Shown here: one piece after another, positions 54,286 to 61,926 of the stretch | Layout: each line of letters starts with the position of its first letter | Position numbering within the stretch: position 1 is the first letter of the stretch | Assembly: GCA_963666705.2 (NCBI GenBank) | Contig: CAXXKO010000018.1 | Location: 69,738 to 133,737 of the forward strand | Reading direction: 5' to 3' | Source of the DNA: G963666705 sp963666705 | GTDB taxonomy: Bacteria > Pseudomonadota > Alphaproteobacteria > CADEGL01 | DNA: 64,000 bases | Notes under the pieces: model-generated | What the model saw: the letters and a program-made list of their open reading frames with translations, nothing else | Database searches by the model: none | What the model was told of the DNA's origin: nothing | Translations under genes and position numbers: made by a program

Positions 54286-54363
54286 GGCGGCGTCTCCCGC
54301 TGTTGATGGGGGCGGTCGGGGGGGCAAGAAGATAGACGACCCCGCGCCGGTGTACCAGCGGCG

Positions 54364-55570
54364 CTAACGCCAGGGCCGCGCCACCGCGTAGACCGCGCCC
54401 GCGAGGACGGCGCTCGCCGCCACGGCCCAGGCGAGCGGGCCGGCGGTGCCGTCGTGGAACAGACCGACGGCCAGCGACCCGGCCGCGGCGCCGAGCATCT
54501 CGATGGCGCCGATCAGGGCCGCGGCCGCCCCGGCGCGGGGGCCACCCTCGGCGAGGGCGCGCGGGCGCGGCCGAGAAGAAGGGCCCGAGGCCGAAGGCGA
54601 AGAGGGCCACTGCGGCGGTGAGTGTGGCCGGCGATTCACCGATCAGGGCGACGGCGACGGAAGCGGCGCCCCCGGCCGCCATGAGCGCGAGCCCGCCCCG
54701 CAGCAGGCCCTCCGCGCCCACGCGGGCCACGGTGCGGTGGGCGAGCATGGCGCCGGCGACGTAGCCGGCGACGATGGCCGCCTGGTAATAGCCGAATTCC
54801 TCGGTGGCGACGCCCAGTCGCTCGATGAGGACGAAGGGGCCGGCGGTGATGAAGGCGAAGAGGCCGCCGAGGACCAGCCCGCTCGGGACGGCGTAGCCGA
54901 GGAAGCGGCGCGTGGTCACCAGGGCGCGGTAGTGGTGGAGGAGCGACCCCGGGCGGACGGGCACGCGCGCCGCCGGCGGCAGGGTCTCGGGCAGGCGGCG
55001 CCACATGGCCAGGGCGACGGCGGTGATGAGGGCCGCGAGGATGAAGAAGTTGGCGCGCCAGCCGAGGTGCACGTGCACGTGGCCCCCCAGGAGCGGGCCC
55101 ACGGCGGGGGCGACGGCGATGACCATGCCATAGATGGTGAGGAGGCGGACGGCGGCCGCCTCGTCATAGAGGTCTCGGATGATGGCGAGGGCGATGACCG
55201 CCTCGACGCTGGCCGCCACCCCCTGGGCGGCGCGGGCACCGATCAGGATCCCGATGCTCCCGGCAAAGCCGCAGGCGAGGGTCGCGAGCGCGAAGGCCGC
55301 CACGCCGACGAGCATCACCGGGCGCCGGCCGCGCGCATCGCTGAGCGGGCCGAGGACGAGCTGGGCCAGGGCGAAGCCGGCGACGTTGAGGGTCATGGTG
55401 AGCTGGACCATCGCCGGATCGGTCGCGAGGATGGATGACAGGTGGGGCAGGGAGGGCGCGTACATATCGGTCGAGAGCATGCTCACCGCGCTGGCGGCGA
55501 TGAGCAGGGTCGGCACGATGACGGGCACGGGCGCGCGTGCCGTGCCCGCGAGCGGGGTTGGGCGGGTCAC
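54364..55570 (-). pseudogene. Bcr/CflA-type MFS drug-resistance transporter, frameshifted
   Basis: A 12-TM efflux transporter. The first frame (from 55570) gives helices 1 to about 10 with the MFS motif LGPLSDARGRRPVMLVG and the Bcr-typical DMYAPSLPHLSSIL. It shifts near AVALFAFGLGPFFSAAPA into the frame ending GAAAGSLAVGLFHDGTAGPL and AVARPWR. The switch lies in the GC stretch at about 54556-54568, consistent with one extra base. Rejoined length is about 400 residues, normal for the family. As written, the first frame runs on antisense to the next gene. Confidence 0.85.
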
Positions 55571-55643
55571 AGTGGGGATTTCTCTTGCGCGGTCATTGCG
55601 GCCACGTCACCAGGTTCGACCGGTTTCGGCACGGAGATGCGGC

Positions 55644-56519
55644 TCAGCCCTCGGCGGCGGCGGCGCGCTCCTGGATATCGCGGAAGGAGCTCGCGCCGTA
55701 GATCTGGGGCAGCTCGACCGCGCAGGGCTCGCAGCGGGCCAGGTGGGTGGCGCGGCCGCGCACGATGGTGCCCTCGAGATGGCTCTTGACGATGGATTCG
55801 CAGAGCGGCACCGCGTCCGCCGCCGTATAGACGGCGATGAAGACGCCGCGCGGCGCGGGCGAGCGGTTGGGGCGCGAGCCGTGCAGGGTGCGCGTATGCA
55901 TGAGGCAGACGCTGCCCGCCGGCCCCTCGATCGAGACGGCCGTGCGCTCGCACGCGACGCGGATCTCGGGTCCGGCCATGCCGGGGAAGACCTCGCCCTC
56001 CCAGGTCCTGTGGATCGGCCCCCGGTGCGAGCCCGGCACCATGCGCAGGCAGCCGTTCTCCTCCGAGGCGTCGTCGAGGTGGAGCATCGCCCTCACCATG
56101 TCCGAGTTGCTGTGGGGGGTGCCGGTGAAGTCCTGGTGGAACCGCACGTCGGCGTCGGAATGGGGCGGCTTGGTGTTGATCTTGCTGTGATGGAACTTGA
56201 TGTCGGGCCCGATGAGGCCGGTGACCATGTCGGGTATGCGGCTTCCCATCATGACCGCGTGGTAGGCGCCCGAGACCTCGACCTGGTTGTTGACCCGCCA
56301 GATGGCGGGGGCCTCGGCCGTGTGCACCGGGTCGAGGTCGAAGCGCGCCTTGCGATCGGCCGTCTCGCCCCAGCTCCGCCCCCGGCGGCTCGCCTCGGCG
56401 AGCCATTCGGCGTATTGCCGGCGCAGGCCGTCGAGCTCCGCGGCCGTCACCGCGTCCTCGACCATGAGGAAGCCGTCGGCCCGGAATCGCGCGATCTGTT
56501 GCTCGGTCAGCTCGGCCAT
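55644..56519 (-). CDS. PhyH family dioxygenase
   Basis: A 291-residue Fe(II)/2-oxoglutarate oxygenase. H-x-D is in VRFHQDFTGTPH, the distal His in MHTRTLHGSRPN, and the Arg in SPAPRGVFIAVY. The start at MAELTEQQIARFRADGF (56519) is the conserved N-terminus; the frame opens at 56663. It is less similar to the other four PhyH proteins here than they are to each other in pairs, so it probably has a different substrate. It is divergent from the ParB-like gene, 136 bp away. Confidence 0.88.
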   Translation of the reverse strand: MAELTEQQIARFRADGFLMVEDAVTAAELDGLRRQYAEWLAEASRRGRSWGETADRKARFDLDPVHTAEAPAIWRVNNQVEVSGAYHAVMMGSRIPDMVTGLIGPDIKFHHSKINTKPPHSDADVRFHQDFTGTPHSNSDMVRAMLHLDDASEENGCLRMVPGSHRGPIHRTWEGEVFPGMAGPEIRVACERTAVSIEGPAGSVCLMHTRTLHGSRPNRSPAPRGVFIAVYTAADAVPLCESIVKSHLEGTIVRGRATHLARCEPCAVELPQIYGASSFRDIQERAAAAEG

Positions 56520-56655
56520 GGCCCTGTCCTCCGCTTGCGCCGCAAGTCTAGGCAACCGGTGCCGGCCGCACAATACGACGCGGCGCATCAAGGATGCTGG
56601 ATGCACTCGCCGCTTGGGCCTAAGCTCGGCCGGGACACACCGGGGAAAATGCACC

Positions 56656-56904
56656 ATGCTCAAATCGGTACAGATTCCGCTCGCGGAGATCTACGTCCCG
56701 GTCAAGCACCTCAAGACCCTCGAGCCCGCGAAGGTCGAGGCTCTCGCCGAGAGCATCATCGAGGAGGGCCAGCGCACGCCCATCCATGTGCGCCGCGGCA
56801 AGGAGCGCTACGTCCTGCTCACGGGCGTGCACCGGCTCGAGGCCATGAAGGCGCTGGGCGAGGAGACCATCGATGCATTGATCGTCAGCGCGCGCCGGTT
56901 CTAA
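56656..56904 (+). CDS. Standalone ParB/Srx-fold domain protein
   Basis: An 82-residue protein consisting of one ParB N-terminal-like domain: EALAESIIEEGQRTPIHVRR, then ERYVLLTGVHRLEAMKALG. The sulfiredoxin active-site Cys (GGCHR in those enzymes) is absent; the equivalent is TGVHR. ParB-type CTPases use a related GxxR patch, but helix-turn-helix and dimer domains are missing here. Possible roles are nucleotide binding or regulation; none can be assigned. ATG 56656. It is followed after 39 bp by an SDR gene. Confidence 0.75.
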   Translation: MLKSVQIPLAEIYVPVKHLKTLEPAKVEALAESIIEEGQRTPIHVRRGKERYVLLTGVHRLEAMKALGEETIDALIVSARRF

Positions 56905-56943
56905 CGGCATGGGGCGGGGCGCGGCGAGAACAGGGAGGGAGCC

Positions 56944-57690
56944 ATGGTTTTCACCGGCAAGGCGGTCCTGATCACCGGCGGCTCGCGCGGCATCGGCAGG
57001 GCGGTGGCGCGCGCCTTCCTGGACGCCGGCGCGCGGGTGGCCGTGAACGGGCGCACGGCCGCCTCGGTCGCCGCCGCGATCCAAGCGTTGGGCGGCGGCG
57101 AGCGCCTGGTGGCGGCGCCCGGCGACGTCGCCACGGTCGCCGGCTGCGAGGCGGCCGTCGCGGCCGCGCTCGACCGCTTCGGCGGACTCGACATCCTGGT
57201 CAACAGCGCCGGCATCTACTCCGAGGCCGCCATCGAGCATGTCGACGAAGCCTATTGGGACGCGATGATCGACATCAACCTGAAGGGCACCTTCTTCGCG
57301 ACCCGCGCGGCGCTGCCGGCCTTGCGGGCGCGCAAGGGCAACGTGGTCAACCTGAGCTCGAACGCGGGCCTCCAGGGCTATGGGAGAACCAGCGTCTACT
57401 GCGCGTCCAAGGGCGGCATCACCAACATGACCCGGGCCATGGCGCTCGAGCTCGCGCCCGCGGTGCGGGTCAACTGCGTCTGCCCCGGCTGGGTCGATAC
57501 GGACATGGTGGCGGAGCACGCCGCGGCCGCGGGCCTCTCCCGGGAAGCGCTCGACGGCTCGGCCCCCATGGCGCGCATGGCCACGGCCCAGGAGGTGGCG
57601 CGGTCGATCCTCTACCTGGCGTCCGCCGACGCGGGCTTCATCACCGGTGTGGCCCTGCCCATCGACGGCGGCGGCACCGCCGGCCGCTGA
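56944..57690 (+). CDS. Short-chain dehydrogenase/reductase
   Basis: A 248-residue classical SDR with TGGSRGIGRAVA, NSAG (in place of NNAG), the catalytic Ser of VVNLSSNAG, and YCASK. The end PIDGGGTAGR is usual. GGGAGGGAGCC lies just before the ATG. It probably forms an operon with the small ParB-like gene. The substrate is unknown. Confidence 0.9.
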   Translation: MVFTGKAVLITGGSRGIGRAVARAFLDAGARVAVNGRTAASVAAAIQALGGGERLVAAPGDVATVAGCEAAVAAALDRFGGLDILVNSAGIYSEAAIEHVDEAYWDAMIDINLKGTFFATRAALPALRARKGNVVNLSSNAGLQGYGRTSVYCASKGGITNMTRAMALELAPAVRVNCVCPGWVDTDMVAEHAAAAGLSREALDGSAPMARMATAQEVARSILYLASADAGFITGVALPIDGGGTAGR

Positions 57691-58005
57691 GGGTGGCCCC
57701 CGTCACCGGGCCACACGCGGCATCGCCCGCGCGGCGGCGCGCCGCTGGCTGTCCGTGCCGCATCATAAACCTTCTGATCTGTTCGTGTTTTGTGCGTATA
57801 CATTCGATAAAAATTCGTTTTACGTTCGGGAACATGGGAATTTTCACCAATACCCCCAAATTTGGGCAAATTCCAATTCGAACCGCCCGACGGGCGCACA
57901 CGCCGGTGGGGAAAACGCGACATGGGCGTTCCCGGAATCCCCCTCTCCCCCAGGGGATAATCGGTTGGGGCGGGGTCTCGAAGTGGTGAGGGCGCCGATG
58001 CCCGG
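57691..58005. other. AT-rich intergenic island with nested palindromes
   Basis: About 315 bp between two convergent genes. The stretch 57757-57900 is much richer in A+T than anything around it. It contains a perfect 12-bp palindrome CCCAAATTTGGG (57855-57866), bracketed by GGAATTT (57837-57843) and AAATTCC (57868-57874). I see no gene. It could be a protein-binding site, a small RNA, or transferred DNA. Confidence 0.5.
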
Positions 58006-59451
58006 TCAGAGCACCTTGCCGGGGTTCATGATGCCGGCGGGGTCGAAGGCGGCCTTGATGCGGCGCATGAGGTCGAGCTCGACCTCGGGCGCGTAACGGG
58101 CCAGCTCCTCGCGCTTGAGGCGGCCGATGCCGTGCTCGGCGCTGATCGAGCCGCCCATCTCCGCTACCAGGTCGTGGACGATGCGGTTGAACTCGCCCCA
58201 GCGCGCGAGGAAGGCCTCGCGGTCGGCGCCCTCGGGCCAGTTGAGGTTGAAGTGCACGTTGCCGTCGCCCACATGGCCGAAGGCGAAGACGCGGATGCCC
58301 GGCAGGACGGCCTCGACCCGCGCCGTCGCCTCGCGGATGAACGCGGGCACCCGCGAGACGGCGACGCTCACGTCGTGCTTGATGCCGCCGCCCTCCATCT
58401 TCTGGGATTCGGGTATGGCCTCGCGGATGCACCACAGGCCGGCGCCCTGGGCCTCACTGGCGGCGACGGCCGCGTCGGTCACGAGCCCGTCCTCGAAGGC
58501 CTGGGCGAGGGTGCCTTCGAGCGCCTCGCCGAGGCCGCCGGCGGGGTTGGCGGAGCTCAGCTCGATGAGGACGCAATGCTCGTAGTCGCCTCTCAGCGGC
58601 ACCTTGAGGCCCGGGAGGTGGTGACGGGCGAGGTCGATGGCGTTGCGCGGCATGAGCTCGAACCCCGTCACCGTGTCGCCCGTCGCCGCTCGCATGCGCG
58701 AGAGGAGCTCGACGGCGGCCTCGATGCCGCCGAGGGCGGCGAGGGCCGTCACCACCTCGCGCGGGCGCGGGAAGAGCTTGAGGACGGCGGCCGTGATGAT
58801 GCCGAGGGTGCCCTCGGCGCCGACGAAGAGGTGCTTCAGATCGTAGCCCGTGTTGTCCTTGCGCAGGGCGCGCAGGCCGTCCCAGACGCGGCCGTCGGGG
58901 AGCACCACTTCGACGCCGAGCACCAGGTCGCGGGCGTTGCCGTAGTTGAGGACGCCGGTGCCGCCGGCGTTGGTCGAGAGGTTGCCGCCGATCTGGCAGG
59001 TGCCCTCGCCGCCGAGGCTCAGGGGGAACAGGCGGTCCTCGGCCGCCGCGGCCGCCTGCACGTCGGCGAGGACGCAGCCGGCCTCGACGGTGATGGTGTG
59101 GTTGAGGGGGTCGATGGCCCGCACCCGGTTCATGCGCGAGAGGCTGAGGAGGACCTCGCCGCCATGGGCGAAGGGGACGGAGGCGCCGCACATGCTGGTG
59201 TTCCCGCCTTGCGGCACGATGGGCACGCCCGCCTCGGCGCACAGGCGGACGATGGCGGCCACCTCGCCGGTCTCGGCGGGGCGCGCCATGAGCGGCGTAT
59301 CGCCGCGGTAGTTGCGGCGCTCGTCGATCAGGTGGGGTGCGAGCTCGTCCCTGTCGCTGGTCCAGCCCTTGGGGCCGAGAATCGAGCGGATGCGGTCGAG
59401 GACACCGTCGGGGACGGGTCTAGTACCCACTTTCATAATTCCGTGTGCCAT
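58006..59451 (-). CDS. FAD-linked oxidase (GlcD/D-lactate-dehydrogenase-like), 5' end split by MITE 2
   Basis: A FAD-binding type 4 oxidase. PCMH-type FAD loop VPQGGNTSMCGASVPFAHGG, GGNLSTNAGGTGVLNYGNARDLVLG, the NTGYDLKHLFVGAEGTLG segment, and the C-terminal FGHVGDGNVHFNLN with EHGIGRLKREEL are diagnostic. Family members oxidise D-lactate, glycolate or other 2-hydroxy acids. The authentic start (MNAIA, 59702-59688) is cut off by the MITE at 59423-59686. The MITE end itself supplies an in-frame ATG at 59451 (MAHGIMKVGTRPVPDG) and another at 59436, so a nearly full-length protein of about 481 residues is still possible; without a good ribosome site, expression is uncertain. Confidence 0.85.
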   Translation of the reverse strand: MAHGIMKVGTRPVPDGVLDRIRSILGPKGWTSDRDELAPHLIDERRNYRGDTPLMARPAETGEVAAIVRLCAEAGVPIVPQGGNTSMCGASVPFAHGGEVLLSLSRMNRVRAIDPLNHTITVEAGCVLADVQAAAAAEDRLFPLSLGGEGTCQIGGNLSTNAGGTGVLNYGNARDLVLGVEVVLPDGRVWDGLRALRKDNTGYDLKHLFVGAEGTLGIITAAVLKLFPRPREVVTALAALGGIEAAVELLSRMRAATGDTVTGFELMPRNAIDLARHHLPGLKVPLRGDYEHCVLIELSSANPAGGLGEALEGTLAQAFEDGLVTDAAVAASEAQGAGLWCIREAIPESQKMEGGGIKHDVSVAVSRVPAFIREATARVEAVLPGIRVFAFGHVGDGNVHFNLNWPEGADREAFLARWGEFNRIVHDLVAEMGGSISAEHGIGRLKREELARYAPEVELDLMRRIKAAFDPAGIMNPGKVL

Positions 59452-59686
59452 ACGATCGCTTTTCCCGTCTCCTCGGTAGGAGGGGGCGCGCCGGCGATGC
59501 CGGGGCATCGTCAAGCATGCCCAACGCCCCGAGGGGGCGGGAAAAGCGACCGGTCGGACGGCGCCCCGAGGCCCCCGGACGTCGTCGCGCGTCGCTTGTG
59601 ATGCCCCGGCATCACGGCGCGCCACCCTCCTAGCCGGGAACCTCGGGGCGCCGTCGTACGGCACACGGAATTATGAAAGTGGGTAC
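59423..59686. repeat. MITE copy 2, inserted in the FAD-oxidase gene
   Basis: A 264-bp element with the same ends as the one at 33219-33656 (left GTACCCACTTTCATAATTCC, right its complement). It is flanked by CTAG at 59420-59423 and 59686-59689. It carries the palindromes GTGATGCCCCGGCATCAC and GATGCCGGGGCATC. It has no coding capacity of its own, so it depends on a transposase elsewhere. It is shorter than copy 1, which holds an internal duplication. Confidence 0.87.
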
Positions 59687-59868
59687 TAGCGATGGCGTTC
59701 ATGCCGCGCGCCTCATGGTTGGTTCGCGAAGGGGCCCGACGGGTTTAACCCAGGCCCTCGTCCCCGGCAAGGGAGGGGTGCTCCGGGCCGCGCCACGGTT
59801 TCAAATTCAGCCGAGCCGACGCCGCGAGCCTGTGCCTCCAACTGGGAGCCGTTCATATGGAAGCTATT

Positions 59869-60164
59869 CTAATACCAGCGGCCGATGAGCTTGACTCATC
59901 GACCGCTGGCAAGCGCCGCGTGGGCGCCCGAGCTTATGCGAGGCCAGCCTTGGCGGCGCTTGAGCGAAAGAAGTGCCTTGGCGGCGCTTGAGCGAAAGAA
60001 GTGCCTTGGCGGCGCTTGAGCGAAAGAAGTGCCTTAGCGGCGCTTGAGCGAAAGAAGTGCCTTAGCGGCGCTTGAGCGATATTAAGAAGCCAAGGGCGCG
60101 GATGCGCCCGCCCGGCGCTTGAGGGAACATACAACGGGTCATTCTTATGGGCCGTTGGTATAAT
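59869..60164. repeat. BIME/MITE-like element with terminal hairpins
   Basis: The ends are imperfect inverted repeats (ATACCAGCGGCCGAT at the left; complement of the right ATACCAACGGCCCAT). The left end forms a stem of CCAGCGG-n-CGATGAG with its complements around loop CTTGA (59875-59909); the right end forms CAACGG/CCGTTG. The interior holds a 28-bp tandem repeat. With the flanks, the gap 59703-60239 has no gene I can support. Confidence 0.6.
59956..60095. repeat. 28-bp tandem repeat, about five units
   Basis: Unit GCGCTTGAGCGAAAGAAGTG followed by CCTT(G/A)GCG. Units begin at 59956, 59984, 60012, 60040 and 60068; the last is partial and diverges into GATATTAAGAAG. Units differ at one position (CCTTGGCG or CCTTAGCG). 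The repeats are contiguous with no spacers, so this is not a CRISPR array. Confidence 0.9.
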
Positions 60165-60239
60165 GACGGTGAAAGCCGGCTACTGTCGCTGTCGATTCGA
60201 AGCATGTCCGGGAAACATTCGCTTCACGAGGGTTGAGCC

Positions 60240-61364
60240 ATGACCGGGGACAACATCGCGCGCGTCCGGCCGGTCGACCGCTTCGACCCCGACCCCGAGC
60301 GCTCCTATACCCTGCCGGCGCACTATTACCACGACCCCGGCATCCACGCCCGCGAGCGGGACGCCATCTTCGCCCGCCACTGGCTCTATGTCTGCCATGG
60401 CGAGGCGGTGCGCGAAGCGGGCGACTACACGACCGTCGAGACCGCCGGCCAGAACATCATCGCGATCCGCGGCAAGGACGGCGCCCTGCGCGCCTTCTAC
60501 AACGTCTGCCAGCACCGGGGCCACGAGCTGCTGAAGGGCGCCGGGCGGACCAAGATCATCACCTGTCCCTATCACGCCTGGAGCTACCATATCGACGGCC
60601 GGCTGCGCACCGCGCGGGGCACCGAGAAGGTGTCCGGGTTCGACAGGGACGAGTTCTGCCTGACCGCGGTTCGCATCGAGGAGTTCTGCGGCTTCGTCTT
60701 CGTCAACCTCGATCCGGGCGCGGCACCCCTCGCCGAGCAGAGTGAAGGGCTCGAGGCCGACCTCCGCGCCCATGTGCCCGACCTCGACGCGCTCACCTTC
60801 GCCCACCGCCTGACCTTCGACATCGAGGCCAACTGGAAGACCGTCCTCGACAACTTCCTCGAGTGCTACCACTGCCCGGTCGCGCATCCCGCATTCGACG
60901 ACCTGGTCGACCTCGGGACCTTTGGTACCGTGACCTACGGCATCTACTCGACCCATCATTCCCTGGGCGGCAAGGCGGACAACGACGCCTACGACGCGGC
61001 CGACGCCGACGACCCCGACCATTCGGTCTGGTGGCTGTGGCCCAACACCTGCATCCTGCGCTTCCCCGGCAGCGCCAACCTCTCGGTCTGGCGCATGATC
61101 CCGACCGGGCCCGAGACGACCCACGAGGTCTTCGATTTCTTCCTGCCCGACGCGGCGCCGGGACCCCAGGCGAGCGCGTCGATCGAATATATCGATGCGG
61201 TGCTCCAGGCCGAGGATATCGCCATCGTCGAGAGCGTCCAGCGCGGCCTGCACAGCCGGGGCTACAACCAGGGCCGCTTCATCGTCGATCCCGACCGCGG
61301 TGCCGTCAGCGAACACGGCGCCCACCACTTCCAGGCGCTCGTCAGGCGACATCTCGATTGCTAG
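60240..61364 (+). CDS. Rieske non-haem iron oxygenase (choline/betaine-monooxygenase-like)
   Basis: A 374-residue oxygenase alpha subunit. Rieske ligands are in VCQHRGHELL and ITCPYHAWSY; the mononuclear iron site is DNFLECYHCPVAHP. The ECYHCPVAHP form and the FYNVCQHRGHELL region are typical of the choline monooxygenase, GbcA and carnitine-oxygenase-like group, so a quaternary-amine substrate is plausible. No reductase subunit is adjacent. Its stop TAG lies in a CTAG that begins a short repeat. GAGGGTTGAGCC precedes the ATG. Confidence 0.9.
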   Translation: MTGDNIARVRPVDRFDPDPERSYTLPAHYYHDPGIHARERDAIFARHWLYVCHGEAVREAGDYTTVETAGQNIIAIRGKDGALRAFYNVCQHRGHELLKGAGRTKIITCPYHAWSYHIDGRLRTARGTEKVSGFDRDEFCLTAVRIEEFCGFVFVNLDPGAAPLAEQSEGLEADLRAHVPDLDALTFAHRLTFDIEANWKTVLDNFLECYHCPVAHPAFDDLVDLGTFGTVTYGIYSTHHSLGGKADNDAYDAADADDPDHSVWWLWPNTCILRFPGSANLSVWRMIPTGPETTHEVFDFFLPDAAPGPQASASIEYIDAVLQAEDIAIVESVQRGLHSRGYNQGRFIVDPDRGAVSEHGAHHFQALVRRHLDC

Positions 61365-61749
61365 AGCGGTTCCGCTCCAGTGGTTCGCGTCTGACACTTG
61401 GAACCCTCTCCCCATTTCTTCCCTTGGGGGGAGAGGGAGGGATCCGCGAAGCGGGAGGGTGAGGGGTCGGGAAAGAGTCCCGCGAAGCGGGAGGGTGAGG
61501 GCTTGGCCGCCGGTAGGCGGCGGAAAGACTCTTACAAAAGGTGCCTGACACCTTTTCGACGCTAACCAACTGAATCTATTCTACTATTAACCAGACGCTA
61601 GTGGCCTGACACCTTTTTGACGTCTTTTTCGACGGGGTTTACCGCATTCTCGGCGGGATGCCCGTCGTGCTACCATTGTTGCCGATTGGGCGGCGCCATC
61701 CGGAGAATCCCGGATCGGGCGGCGAGGGAAGAACGGGAGCCTGGGCACG
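61361..61749. repeat. Intergenic repeat mosaic
   Basis: No gene is supported here. It starts with the CTAGAGCGGTTCCGCT module also found at 37357-37391. A purine-rich block follows with direct repeats CGCGAAGCGGGAGGGTGAGG at about 61446 and 61481. Two copies of a CCTGACACCTTTT motif come next at about 61543 and 61609. Such blocks are typical interspersed repeats of GC-rich genomes. Confidence 0.6.
61536..61556 (+). terminator. Hairpin with T-run, terminator-like
   Basis: AAAAGGTG pairs with CACCTTTT around the loop CCTGA, a perfect 8-bp stem that ends in a short T-run. It is 170 bp after the Rieske gene and could end its transcript. It is also part of a repeat family, so termination may be incidental. 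Confidence 0.45.
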
Positions 61750-61926
61750 GTGACGAGCGCGACGCATGCCGGTGTCATTGCCGAGATCGCGGCCATGACG
61801 GCGCGGCTCGACGCCCGCCCGCGGGCCAGGAGCCTGGGGGCGTTTCTGGCCGACAAAGCGCGCGTGCTCGGCGATCGGCCCGCCTTCGAGTTCGTGCCGG
61901 AGATCGTGTCCCGGCAGGTGGTGTAA
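61750..61926 (+). pseudogene. 5' fragment of an adenylate-forming enzyme cut by IS256
   Basis: GTG at 61750 opens a 58-codon frame, with AEIAAMTARLDARPRARSLG and FLADKARVLGDRPAFEF, the normal start of an AMP-dependent synthetase. It ends at a TAA formed at the IS256 border. The continuation is at 63339 on the other side of the element. The fragment alone has no catalytic part. Confidence 0.75.

Noticed and set aside
56656..56904. Sulfiredoxin
   Set aside because: The catalytic Cys of the GGCHR motif is missing (TGVHR here).
59956..60095. Possible CRISPR array
   Set aside because: The 28-bp units are directly contiguous with no unique spacers, and no cas genes are present.
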